From: a virus
IMG/VR virus record: IMGVR_UViG_3300011118_000041
Span: 1 to 20,502 of that record
DNA: 20,502 nt
Reading direction: 5' to 3' (one strand)
The notes beneath the pieces were generated by a model that was not told where the DNA came from, did no database searches, and saw only the letters and a program-made list of their open reading frames with translations. Each line of letters opens with the position of its first letter. Within the stretch, counting starts at the first letter, position 1. Positions 1 through 7,668 of the stretch are shown piece after piece. Position numbers and translations under genes: made by a program.

Positions 1-2
1 AC

Positions 3-41
3 ACCCTCCACTTAGTCGAGTTTTATATATGTCGTGCGTAA
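3..41 (+). CDS. Possible 3' end of an upstream gene (partial)
   Basis: The reading frame starting at base 3 is open to a TAA at 39-41 and would encode the last dozen residues of a protein ending ...FYICRA. It would overlap the next gene's ATG at 29 by 13 bases. The alternative frame from base 1 stops at 13-15 (TAG). Either could be the end of the preceding gene. The piece is far too short to identify, and only the dense packing of the rest of the window suggests that one of them is real. Confidence 0.2.
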   Translation, partial: TLHLVEFYICRA

Positions 42-643
42 TACTACTCCAGAGCACCGCAGCAACAGTCTCGGTGTATGTTGAGTTAGCCGCAGGAGGC
101 CCAGCGCTGCTTCTTGCCTATACAGATGTCTCTGTTGCCATTCAGAAGGCCGGTGGCACCTATGACCCTATGAATCCCGCCCTGGCCGCAGGAACGTGGG
201 ATGAGGTGGGAGACGGTGTTTACACCATTGACCTCTCCGCAAATGATACAGACACCCTTGGAAACATGTATGTACGTGTTTCAGGAGCAACTGTAAAGAC
301 CACTCTTTCCCCTTTGTTTATAGCAGAGGCCGCTCCCTCGCCAACGGCGACCCTCCCAGTCGTGAATACTCTTTTGTTTGGGTATGTTCTTGACGCGCAG
401 GGTGCTCCCCTGGCTGGTGCCTCTGTTTCGGCCCGAGTCCTAGCTACCCCTTCGGTAGGCTACTCTGGTACCGAGGGATATGTACAAGGCGCAACCCTTG
501 TTACTGCCAAGACGGACGGCTCTGGTTTCTTCCAGATCTCGCTGGTCACTGGCTCGCAGGTGGATTTCTTCATTCCATCCGCCAACTACCGTAGAACCTT
601 AGAAGTTCCGGTTGATTCAACTAACGTTTTTGACATCCCGTAA
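29..643 (+). CDS. Virion structural protein with C-terminal carboxypeptidase-regulatory-like domain
   Basis: This 204-residue protein looks all-beta. Residues about 12-100 form one beta-rich unit, with GTWDEVGDGVYTIDLSANDT near its middle. A Pro/Ala/Thr linker follows at about 101-112. Residues 113-204 have the pattern of a carboxypeptidase-regulatory-like or transthyretin-like fold: FGYVLDAQGAPLAGASVSA, then KTDGSGFFQISL. Such Ig-like folds are common on phage capsids, necks and fibres, where they act as decoration or stabilising modules, so a surface-exposed role is likely but inferred. The start is uncertain. No good SD precedes ATG 29, and the frame is open to the window edge, so the true start could lie upstream. 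It ends 10 bases before the next gene. A head-decoration or neck-fibre role cannot be separated from sequence alone. Confidence 0.6.
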   Translation: MSCVILLQSTAATVSVYVELAAGGPALLLAYTDVSVAIQKAGGTYDPMNPALAAGTWDEVGDGVYTIDLSANDTDTLGNMYVRVSGATVKTTLSPLFIAEAAPSPTATLPVVNTLLFGYVLDAQGAPLAGASVSARVLATPSVGYSGTEGYVQGATLVTAKTDGSGFFQISLVTGSQVDFFIPSANYRRTLEVPVDSTNVFDIP

Positions 644-653
644 GGAGTCCTAG

Positions 654-2483
654 ATGGCGACCCCAACTAGCATCGAGGTTTCAGTAGACAATACTGAATA
701 CAGTAGATACGAGACCGATCGAGATACGATCACAGTTACATTGAGTGTCACAGGCGGCGCTCCATACGTAGGAGAGCAAGTATACGTAGAGCTGATCAAG
801 GCTCGCCGCTCTCGTGATGCTGTGGTTGCTTCCTCTACTGCCTCGTTCACTTACGCCGCAGACCCCGTGTCTGCTGTCATTGAGTTCTACCTTCCAGATA
901 TCGTAGACCAAGACCTCATCAGCCTTGTGCGTCATGGCGAATACTTTATCAAGGCTACTAGCGCCACTGATGAGGATATCAACGCGTCCACTGACGACTT
1001 CTGCATTAGTATCGTAACTGTTGACCGTCTGAAGAATGACTTCCTCTTCGGTCTCAACCTTGCGGCTACTGAGATTCGTGAGCCTAAGTTCCAGCCTCAA
1101 GAGATTGAAGGCGTGACTGTGGTAGAGGTTAGCCAGGGTCACCCGTTCGGTGTAGGCCAGCTAGGCTATGTTTACCACGAAGATGACATCACCAATGCGA
1201 CGGCAATTATTGGGGGCGGTGTAGATGGCGCAGTTACAATTACCGCTGACGGAGATTGCGCTGGTGCTGCTGGTAACAGCTTTGTTGTTACTGTGCAAAT
1301 ACCTACCGGAACTTCTGGTCTTACTGCTTCTTTCGCTGCTAACAGCCTTATAATCAACCTAGCAGTTATTGCTGGTGTTCCAGACGACGTACAGAACACG
1401 GCTACTCTAGTAGCCGCCGCTATCGATGCTCTCCCCGAGTTCAGTGCTGTAGCGTCCGGCTCTGGTGCCGACCCTCTCACCTTGGCAGAAGGCCCAACCC
1501 AGTTCGCTGGTGGCGTGACTGTATATGTTCGTCAGCTCAACTGGAACGGTGGCCCTCTCGTAAGCATTACCGCTCCTGGAGTCTACGTTCTTTTCGCAGG
1601 TAACGGCGACGGCTCAGGTGGCTGTGCTGGTGCAGGCGGAGCTACTATCTCTGGTGCAACCAACGACTACATCTGTGTGCGCGTAAAGAGCACTCTACTT
1701 CTCCCTGACAGCAGCCTTGTTGAGCAGCTTCTAATCGATAAGAAGAAGATCGATGACGAAACCCTCAAGCGCTACATTTGCCAGGCTATGGACTGGGTGG
1801 AGAAGGACTACCTCGCTACCTACGTAGAGCCTACTAACGTTGTGACGGACAGAGATCCCACCACAATCCAGTACTCTGCAGGTATCAACGCTCCCGCCCC
1901 TATCTTTACCGACACGGACTTCGACTACATCGTTAGCCCTCTAACCTACTTCGTTCCTCGCAGCCAGGGCTCGTGGGTCAAGATTCAGACCCCGTACCCA
2001 CAGCTTCTCCGAGTAGATAGCTTGTACGGCGCTATCGCTAACACCCGTGTTATTGACATCGACCTTGAGTGGATTGAGCATTCCGAGCAGACTGGTCTCA
2101 TTCAGCTGGTTCCTTTCAACCAGGAGATTGCTTTCGACTTCATCGGACTTCTCTGGGTGAACGCTATCCGTGGTGCAGCCGAGCTTCCCAACTTCTGGCA
2201 CTTCAACATGATTGTCGGCTTGCGTGAAGCTAGCTGCGACATTCAGGAGCTGATTGCTAAGAAGGCAGCAATCGACGCCTTGACCGCAGCAGGTCAGGCT
2301 ATTCGTCCAGGCCTTGGCTCCACATCGCTCAGCCGAGACGGTGTAAGCGAGTCAGTATCCTACATCAACTCCGCGCAGTATGGCCTCTTCACAGGCACCA
2401 TCACTGCCTACAAGGAGTGGATCAAGGAGAACGGTAGAGAGCTTAGAGCTAAGTACCGTGGCGTTACAATGGTGGTTGTGTAA
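654..2483 (+). CDS. Large multidomain neck/head-tail structural protein with Ig-like N-terminus
   Basis: The start ATG is preceded by AAGGAG at a proper distance. The 609-residue protein reads as a chain of modules. Residues about 5-125 look like an Ig-like beta domain. Residues about 183-287 match a beta module I recognise from many phage virion proteins: AGAAGN near 203-208, then an NTATLVAAAIDALPEFSA helix, ending in FAGG. Residues about 355-400 look like a short helical segment (DDETLKRYICQAMDWVEKDY), followed by a beta/alpha C-terminal region to 609 with WVKIQTPYPQLLRVDSLYG and a YRGVTMVVV end. The C-terminal part plus the position before gp10-like and terminator genes suggest a head-tail connector or neck component. 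No enzymatic motif is visible. The stop overlaps the next start by one base (TAATG), pointing to translational coupling. The structural role is fairly safe; the exact one is not. Confidence 0.6.
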   Translation: MATPTSIEVSVDNTEYSRYETDRDTITVTLSVTGGAPYVGEQVYVELIKARRSRDAVVASSTASFTYAADPVSAVIEFYLPDIVDQDLISLVRHGEYFIKATSATDEDINASTDDFCISIVTVDRLKNDFLFGLNLAATEIREPKFQPQEIEGVTVVEVSQGHPFGVGQLGYVYHEDDITNATAIIGGGVDGAVTITADGDCAGAAGNSFVVTVQIPTGTSGLTASFAANSLIINLAVIAGVPDDVQNTATLVAAAIDALPEFSAVASGSGADPLTLAEGPTQFAGGVTVYVRQLNWNGGPLVSITAPGVYVLFAGNGDGSGGCAGAGGATISGATNDYICVRVKSTLLLPDSSLVEQLLIDKKKIDDETLKRYICQAMDWVEKDYLATYVEPTNVVTDRDPTTIQYSAGINAPAPIFTDTDFDYIVSPLTYFVPRSQGSWVKIQTPYPQLLRVDSLYGAIANTRVIDIDLEWIEHSEQTGLIQLVPFNQEIAFDFIGLLWVNAIRGAAELPNFWHFNMIVGLREASCDIQELIAKKAAIDALTAAGQAIRPGLGSTSLSRDGVSESVSYINSAQYGLFTGTITAYKEWIKENGRELRAKYRGVTMVVV

Positions 2484-3274
2484 TGAGCTTTATTGGTGTA
2501 GACTTTGACTTCGCCAGACTAGAGGAGCTTGTTGAGGCTCGTGGAGACGAGGTTATTCTAGAAACGGCTGTGGCTTGTCCTTGTCGTAACGGAGACCTGC
2601 ACGCTTCTCTCATCAAGTTAGAAGGCAAGCCAGGCAACCTCAGAAACTTAGATTGCCCCCACTGTCAGGGAGACGGCTACAGGTACCGTAACGCTAGGCG
2701 CATCAAGGGCCTCATTACCGGTATCGAGGCTGGACGTAACCGACAGTTGCTAGACATTGGCTACGCCGTTCCCGGTGACGCCACCTTCTCGCCTTCTCTG
2801 AAGGCAGGAATAATTACTGATTTCGACAAGATCACTTTCTGCGGCCCATCCCCTCTAAACGCTGGACAGGTCATTATGAGAGGTTCCCACACCTTGGAGG
2901 ACAACGCTCAGTTCGTTACAGACCTTGAAAACAACGAGGACCGCTTGTGGTACCGCCCCGGATGCTCTATCTGGTGCGAGGATATCAACGGAGTAGTCTA
3001 TGAGCACAGCACTGACTTCGTGTTTGAGAACAAGAAGATTCAGTGGGTTGGAAACTCCCCAGACATCAAGACGCTATACACCGTGAAGTATACTGGCTTC
3101 TTGGAGTGGATTGCCTACGCTACCCCTCTTCAGCGTTTCGACAACGGTCGTAGCCTAGGTCAGCGCGTTCTTGTACGCAAGAAGCATGTGACCTTCACAC
3201 AGGATAGCCCGATGGACAGCCCTTCCTTCCGAGCTTCAGAAGAAGACTTGTTCACTACCCACACCAAGTTCTAA
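2483..3274 (+). CDS. Putative neck protein with a CxC...CxxC zinc ribbon
   Basis: The 263-residue protein carries four cysteines spaced as a metal site: C32 and C34 (ACPC), then C58 and C61 in CPHCQGDGY. The second knuckle resembles the CxxCxGxG repeat of DnaJ-type zinc fingers. The rest appears beta-rich, with further cysteines at FCGPS and CSIWCED that lack a clear site pattern. The start overlaps the previous stop by one base and its stop overlaps the next ATG by one base (TAATG at both ends). This gene and the flanking ones are therefore probably translated together. Its position between the large neck protein and an HK97 gp10-like protein suggests a head-tail adaptor or head-closure role. 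I infer the zinc site is structural, stabilising a small knob for protein-protein contact. I do not recognise a named family with certainty. Confidence 0.6.
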   Translation: MSFIGVDFDFARLEELVEARGDEVILETAVACPCRNGDLHASLIKLEGKPGNLRNLDCPHCQGDGYRYRNARRIKGLITGIEAGRNRQLLDIGYAVPGDATFSPSLKAGIITDFDKITFCGPSPLNAGQVIMRGSHTLEDNAQFVTDLENNEDRLWYRPGCSIWCEDINGVVYEHSTDFVFENKKIQWVGNSPDIKTLYTVKYTGFLEWIAYATPLQRFDNGRSLGQRVLVRKKHVTFTQDSPMDSPSFRASEEDLFTTHTKF

Positions 3275-3735
3275 TGTACGCAAACATCAAGATAACTGCG
3301 CCTAAGTTCAACCTGGGCGCTTTCGAGCATAAGCTAAACAGGTCCATGATCAAGATTGGTCGTGAGGGTAGGGACTTTTGGCGCACTCTTGCAGGTCAGC
3401 GGTTGAAGTCTTCCAGGGTTGAGTATCAGCGCGCGGTGAAGGTGTTCAAGGATTCTCCTACATCTGTAACCCTAGGCCTCACAGGCAGCTGGCTAGCTTC
3501 TGCTGTCGAGGACGGAACTCCAGCCTACAATATGACGATTCATAAGAATCACGGGATTGCACCTCTCAACCTCAAGAGAGTAATACGGTTCGACAATCCG
3601 ACCGTGTTCGCAAAGCAGGGCGGAAAGCCGTGGGAGCACCCAGGATTCAAGGGTGTGCATATTAGAGATGAAGTGGCTGAAGAAGTCAAGAAGATAGCGA
3701 TACGTTACATCAATGAAGCGCTAGACGAGTTGTAA
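3274..3735 (+). CDS. HK97 gp10-like tail completion / head-tail joining protein
   Basis: The 153-residue size, alpha/beta makeup and position fit the HK97 gp10 family, small proteins at the head-tail interface. Typical features are a basic helical N-terminal half (about residues 14-55), a central strand region SVTLGLTGSWLASAVEDGTP (62-83), a basic KNHGIAPLNLKR stretch, and the HPGFKG motif at 122-127 before a C-terminal helix. There is no convincing SD before its ATG. The start sits inside the stop of the previous gene, so reinitiation is the likely route of expression. The following gene starts after a fresh SD. Family assignment is by pattern; the exact ring it forms (tail completion or connector) is inferred from gene order. 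Confidence 0.72.
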   Translation: MYANIKITAPKFNLGAFEHKLNRSMIKIGREGRDFWRTLAGQRLKSSRVEYQRAVKVFKDSPTSVTLGLTGSWLASAVEDGTPAYNMTIHKNHGIAPLNLKRVIRFDNPTVFAKQGGKPWEHPGFKGVHIRDEVAEEVKKIAIRYINEALDEL

Positions 3736-3745
3736 GGGGAATAAG

Positions 3746-4750
3746 ATGTCAGTAATACCGGAGTTTGTAATACAGAAAGCAATCATCGCAGGCTTCCGAG
3801 CCATGCGCCAGGATTCCCGCATCCTCGACACGATCTTCGCACAAATGCACCAGGACCAGCTAGCCGCTGTGAAGCAGTTCGTCCTGGAGAGCCAGATTAG
3901 CTTTGATGTAAACTTCCCCAAAGAAGATGTTACTGTTCCTAGACTAGTACTACTCCTAAAGGATGAGACTGAAGCCTCTACCTTCTTGGGCGATGTTATG
4001 GGCGACAAGACTGACTATCTACATGTCCCCATCCCTGAGCTGTCCTATGACACCCTTGGAGGCCACGGAGCCTCTACAAGCGATTCTAGGGGCCTTCCTG
4101 TGAAGGTGGCAGGGCCACTAGCGGTGGCTACTCAGGACGACGCAAACAGCATCACTTTCCAGTCTGGTGAAGATATTACAGACATAGTGCAGAATTTACT
4201 TGAAAATCCCCCAGGATGTCTTACACTATATGTAGTAGAGGGCACAGGTGCTGGCGAGGTTTACGATATTTTCCGGTTACGACCGGATGGCCTTGACATC
4301 ATCGGTGCGTTTGATCCAGAACTAGATGCTACGAGTGTCGTTGACATTCGTAAACCGAACGACCCAATGGCCTCCGATGGAGAGCCCAGCCGGGTTTATG
4401 ACTCTAATGGGTCATATTTGCGTAAGGGTGTCAACTATAAAGAGAACTACGCTCTTCATGTGTTGGCAGGTAAACAAGAAGAAGTCATCTATCTTTACGC
4501 TACCATAAAGGCCCTGTTGTTATCACAGCGAGCTTATCTAGAGAGTCAGGGAGTCATAAACCTAAGCATAGGTGGCTCAGACCTCGCTCCTAGAACTGAG
4601 TTCCTACCTGATGAAATCTTTCAACGAGCAATGAGTCTTCGATTCGAGGCTCCGTTCTCATTCTTGGAACCGCAAGAAACGTATAGTAAGATTCAGATTA
4701 ACTACATGGTTGGCGACGACATCATCGTCAAATACCCAATAACTCTGTAA
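3746..4750 (+). CDS. Probable tail terminator protein with an inserted beta module
   Basis: This gene sits in the usual slot for the protein that caps the tail tube and sheath, just before the sheath gene region. The N-terminal part (about 1-100), with a long helix followed by strands such as VPRLVLLLKDE, resembles tail terminators of contractile phages, which form a hexameric ring at the top of the tail. At 334 residues it is longer than compact terminators. Residues about 133-201 hold an insertion with GTGAGEVYDI followed by a hydrophobic strand and FDPELDATSVVDI, which matches the small beta module seen in other tail proteins here. The C-terminal part (about 230-334) returns to alpha/beta, with a YSKIQINYMVGDDI strand. 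The SD AAGGGGA lies 5 bases upstream of ATG. The tail-terminator call rests on position and weak similarity; a neck protein is the alternative. Confidence 0.55.
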   Translation: MSVIPEFVIQKAIIAGFRAMRQDSRILDTIFAQMHQDQLAAVKQFVLESQISFDVNFPKEDVTVPRLVLLLKDETEASTFLGDVMGDKTDYLHVPIPELSYDTLGGHGASTSDSRGLPVKVAGPLAVATQDDANSITFQSGEDITDIVQNLLENPPGCLTLYVVEGTGAGEVYDIFRLRPDGLDIIGAFDPELDATSVVDIRKPNDPMASDGEPSRVYDSNGSYLRKGVNYKENYALHVLAGKQEEVIYLYATIKALLLSQRAYLESQGVINLSIGGSDLAPRTEFLPDEIFQRAMSLRFEAPFSFLEPQETYSKIQINYMVGDDIIVKYPITL

Positions 4751-4760
4751 GGCAAATGGT

Positions 4761-5063
4761 ATGACCGAAGAGAAAACCAAAGTTAAACCACGAGGCTTCG
4801 AAGAAGTGAAGCCACTCAGTGGTGAAGAGAAAAAGGAAGTGGCACCTGCTGCTCCTAAAAAGGAAGCCCCTAAGAAGGCTCCCGCAAAGAAGAAGGCCGT
4901 AGCGAAGAAAGCTACCAAGCCTGTAAAACGATATAGTTTTGATCAGTGGGCTTCCCGCCGTGAAGTAAAAGCACGACACCGTGGCGGCCTTCGTGCATTT
5001 GTAACTAACCCCAGAAAGCACCGAACCCTCGAAGAGTGGGATAAGTGCTTCATCGGTTACTAA
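4761..5063 (+). CDS. Lys/Ala/Pro-rich small protein of unknown function
   Basis: The 100-residue protein has two parts. Residues 1-58 are low-complexity, with KK/AP/KA repeats such as PKKEAPKKAPAKKKAV, resembling histone H1-like or disordered basic tails. Residues about 58-100 form a short folded-looking unit with YSFDQWASR, KARHRGGLRAFV and a C-terminal RTLEEWDKCFIGY. I have a sense of having seen this kind of C-terminal unit beside phage tail genes but cannot name it. A basic tail could bind DNA, the acidic tape measure complex or another virion protein; none of this is shown. The SD is weak (AAGG). An ATG also occurs 5 bases earlier in another frame. The gene lies between the probable terminator and the sheath, and codon use does not obviously differ from its neighbours. 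Confidence 0.6.
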   Translation: MTEEKTKVKPRGFEEVKPLSGEEKKEVAPAAPKKEAPKKAPAKKKAVAKKATKPVKRYSFDQWASRREVKARHRGGLRAFVTNPRKHRTLEEWDKCFIGY

Positions 5064-5064
5064 T

Positions 5065-5069
5065 AGGAG
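5065..5069 (+). promoter_or_regulatory. Strong ribosome binding site of the tail sheath gene
   Basis: AGGAG lies 6 bases before the sheath ATG at 5076 in an A/T-rich spacer. It is a near-ideal SD for one of the most abundant virion proteins, and it fixes the start codon. Confidence 0.75.
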
Positions 5070-5075
5070 ATAGAG

Positions 5076-7631
5076 ATGGCACGCAGCATTACATTTAACG
5101 GTATCACTCGATTCACCCCAGGTGGTATCACGCGAATCAACGCATCCGCTCTAGCTCAGGTTACGACCACCGAGAACGGCATCGTTGCTATTGTTGGAGA
5201 AGCAGAAGGCGGAGCACCCGGCTCTGAGGTTGGTCTTGTTACCACTTTTGATCCTTCCCGAGCAGCGGATATTTTCCGTAGTGGCCCAATCGTTGACGCT
5301 CTCAACCTCGCATTCCAGGCATCTAACGATCCTGACGTACCTGGCGGAGCTTCCCGAGTATACATTTACAAGACCAACGCGTCTGTAGCTTCTACTGCAA
5401 ACCTTGCAGCCGAGGATGCAACCGAGGTTGTTAACAGCACCGCAACAGTCGGCGGTACAGCAACTGCCCTCCCTGATACGGTAGGGCTGGCTGCTTACAC
5501 AGACGACGACGACCCTCGCCTAGTTGGCAAGTGGCTTGTAATCAACCCAAACACTGCCGCCTCCGAGGTTCGCCTCATCACAGGCTATACGGCGACTGGT
5601 AATATTCTTACGTGGGCTGATGCAGCAACAGTAAATGTCGCAACTGACCCGTACATTGTCCTTGAGGCCGAGGTAGAGCTTGTAGACGTTGTAGGCGCGG
5701 CTGCCACAACCACTAATGTTCCTCTTCTCGACGCTGCTATGGTAGCGAACGAGCACGCAGGACGTTGGGTCTATGTTCAGGCAACTGCTTCCCTTTCTTA
5801 CGTTCGTCAGATTGTAAGCAACACCACTACTGACCTTGTGGTCAGCCCAGCACTTCCAGCAGCACCAGCTGCGGGCGTTGCATACGTTGAGATCCTTGCG
5901 AACTCCATCGAGCTTACCTCCAAGGATTGGGGCGAGCACACCAACGGTATCAAGGTTGACGTTTCTGACGGAACCGGTTCTACCAAGGTTGTGACTGTCA
6001 CTTTCGAAGGCGACGAGGAAGTATCCCCAGAGCTTGGCGGAACTGCCCAGTTGAAGGTTCTCTTCAAGGGCGGTACCGAGATTGCAGCAACGCCTCTTTT
6101 GGCCGCAGCTCCTTCTACCGCCTCGTTTGTTACTACAACCGGTACGGCTCTTACGCCAGGTGCTCACGACGGACAGCAGGTATTGATCAACGGTGAATAC
6201 ACCACGATTACTACCAACACTGCAACAGAACTCAATCTCAGTCCTGCACTATCTGCGGCTCCCGAGGTTGGCGATGACGTGGCTATCCAGACTGTAACCG
6301 AGGCTGTACTTGAGGTTCAGGGATCTGCAGGAGCAGCAACCAGTCTTACGACTACGGTTACTGGTGCTCCCGGCAATGACCAGACTTTCGCGTTCTCCTC
6401 TGGGCAGACTCTTCGTCAGCTCATAGACCTTATCAATCAGGACTCCAACTACGAGGCTGCAGCCGGACAGGCTGTGAACCCAGACACCACCTTGGTTGCT
6501 GACTTTGACTTCGGTCCAGAGACTTCAGCAAACATCCAGGTGTCCACCGACCTTGCGGTCGAGGGTACTACTCGTAACCTGATGGCTGTGGTAGATTACC
6601 TCAACGACTTCTCCCAGTACGTAGAAGCTGCTCGCTCTTCCGACACCGGAAGCGCTGTTGCAGGCTGCTGCGCACCAGGTGAGACTCTAGACTCTGTTGC
6701 TCTAGCTGGCGGATCTCGTGGTATCTCCACGAACGCTTACTTCGACGCAGGATTCGATGAGCTTCTCAAGGTTCGTTGTAACTCGGTTGTTCCTCTAATC
6801 GACCAGGACCTCGTAAACGAGGGCTATGGCTCCACCGCAACCGTTGCTTCCGTAGCAGCTAACCTTGCAGGTCACGTAGCTGAGGCTCGTGGAACTGCTC
6901 AGGATACAGCTGGCGAACGTGGCGGATTCCAGGGATTCCGTGGAACTAAGACCGAGGTCATCGCTCAGGCTAACAGCTTGAACGACCAGGACGTTGCTCT
7001 GGTAGCTCAGAATGTAACCACTCTGAACAACCTCGGAACTCTCCAGCAGTTCGGTCCTCGTATGCAGGCTGTTATTGCAGCTTCTATGCGTGCCGGTGTG
7101 AACGAGATTGCTGAGCCACTCACACACAAGTTGCTCCGTGTTTCCGGCCTTACTCAGGATTCTACCTGGGATCCAGCCGATATCTCGGATGCAAACGAAA
7201 TGATTATCAATGGTGTTCTGTTCGCAGAGACCATTGATGGTGTTGGAACCAGATGGGTCCGAGACCTTACTACCTGGGTTACAGACGACAATCTCGCCTA
7301 TAGCGAAGGTAGTGTTCGTGATGCAGTTCGTTACGTAGCTTTCGGACTTCGCACCACTCTTGTTGAGCGCTTCACCGGTAAGAAGGCCTCCCCGGCAACT
7401 ATTGGTACCGTGAAGGATACAGCAGCTAGCTATCTTGAAACCGCTCGTCAGGATAACATCATCGTGGATTCTACGGATCCAGTAACCGGTGCGACCGTCA
7501 AGGCGTATCATAACTTGAAGGTGTACTCTTCTGGAGACACACTTCGCATCAACGTTGGTATCTTCCCAGTCCCAGGTATCAACTTCCAGTTGAATGACAT
7601 TTTCCTTCAGTTGCCAACGCAGTCCGCGTAA
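5076..7631 (+). CDS. Contractile tail sheath protein
   Basis: This protein polymerises around the tail tube and contracts to drive the tube into the cell. The N-terminal region fits the family: the segment around FTPGGITRIN, then GIVAIVGEAEGG and DPSRAADIFRSGPIVDALNLA. The C-terminal third carries the conserved sheath core: NGVLFAETIDGVGTRWVRDL, SVRDAVRYVAFGLRTTLVERF and a C-terminal strand VGIFPVPGINFQLNDIFLQL. At 851 residues it is larger than typical sheaths. The excess lies at about 125-410, where three copies of a small beta module occur (about 125-197, 203-275 and 340-406). Between the last two is a typical sheath strand region (SIELTSKDWGEHTNGIKV). The insertions probably face outward, as the variable domains of other sheaths do. 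No internal stop or frameshift is visible. Assignment is secure. Confidence 0.95.
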   Translation: MARSITFNGITRFTPGGITRINASALAQVTTTENGIVAIVGEAEGGAPGSEVGLVTTFDPSRAADIFRSGPIVDALNLAFQASNDPDVPGGASRVYIYKTNASVASTANLAAEDATEVVNSTATVGGTATALPDTVGLAAYTDDDDPRLVGKWLVINPNTAASEVRLITGYTATGNILTWADAATVNVATDPYIVLEAEVELVDVVGAAATTTNVPLLDAAMVANEHAGRWVYVQATASLSYVRQIVSNTTTDLVVSPALPAAPAAGVAYVEILANSIELTSKDWGEHTNGIKVDVSDGTGSTKVVTVTFEGDEEVSPELGGTAQLKVLFKGGTEIAATPLLAAAPSTASFVTTTGTALTPGAHDGQQVLINGEYTTITTNTATELNLSPALSAAPEVGDDVAIQTVTEAVLEVQGSAGAATSLTTTVTGAPGNDQTFAFSSGQTLRQLIDLINQDSNYEAAAGQAVNPDTTLVADFDFGPETSANIQVSTDLAVEGTTRNLMAVVDYLNDFSQYVEAARSSDTGSAVAGCCAPGETLDSVALAGGSRGISTNAYFDAGFDELLKVRCNSVVPLIDQDLVNEGYGSTATVASVAANLAGHVAEARGTAQDTAGERGGFQGFRGTKTEVIAQANSLNDQDVALVAQNVTTLNNLGTLQQFGPRMQAVIAASMRAGVNEIAEPLTHKLLRVSGLTQDSTWDPADISDANEMIINGVLFAETIDGVGTRWVRDLTTWVTDDNLAYSEGSVRDAVRYVAFGLRTTLVERFTGKKASPATIGTVKDTAASYLETARQDNIIVDSTDPVTGATVKAYHNLKVYSSGDTLRINVGIFPVPGINFQLNDIFLQLPTQSA
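5448..6293 (+). repeat. Three copies of a small beta module inside the sheath gene
   Basis: Translated copies lie at about residues 125-197, 203-275 and 340-406. Each follows the same plan: a leading strand, a short HxGRWVYVQ-like or GQQVLINGEY-like strand, a hydrophobic strand ending in R.I or T.I, an NT.T.L.LSPAL turn, then PAAPAAG/AAPEVGD and a closing strand. Copies 2 and 3 are the clearest pair (TTDLVVSPALPAAPAAG against TATELNLSPALSAAPEVGD). Copy 1 is more diverged. Similarity is at protein level; DNA identity is patchy. Confidence 0.55.
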
Positions 7632-7668
7632 GGGTAGCTTTTGAATAGAAAACTAAGGAGTATTTAAA

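Noticed and set aside
650-1142. Long reverse-strand frames across the neck gene, and similar ones throughout the window
   Set aside because: They lie wholly opposite clear + strand structural genes, lack SD sequences and recognisable motifs, and the proteins are low in sense.
5520-6167. 215-codon reverse frame inside the sheath gene
   Set aside because: It is antisense to a secure sheath gene, with a Cys/Arg/Ser-rich composition typical of shadow frames.
7632-7668. AGCTTTTGAATAGAAAACT as a terminator after the sheath gene
   Set aside because: The stem is short, A/T-only in the core and has a mismatch, with no U tract after it.
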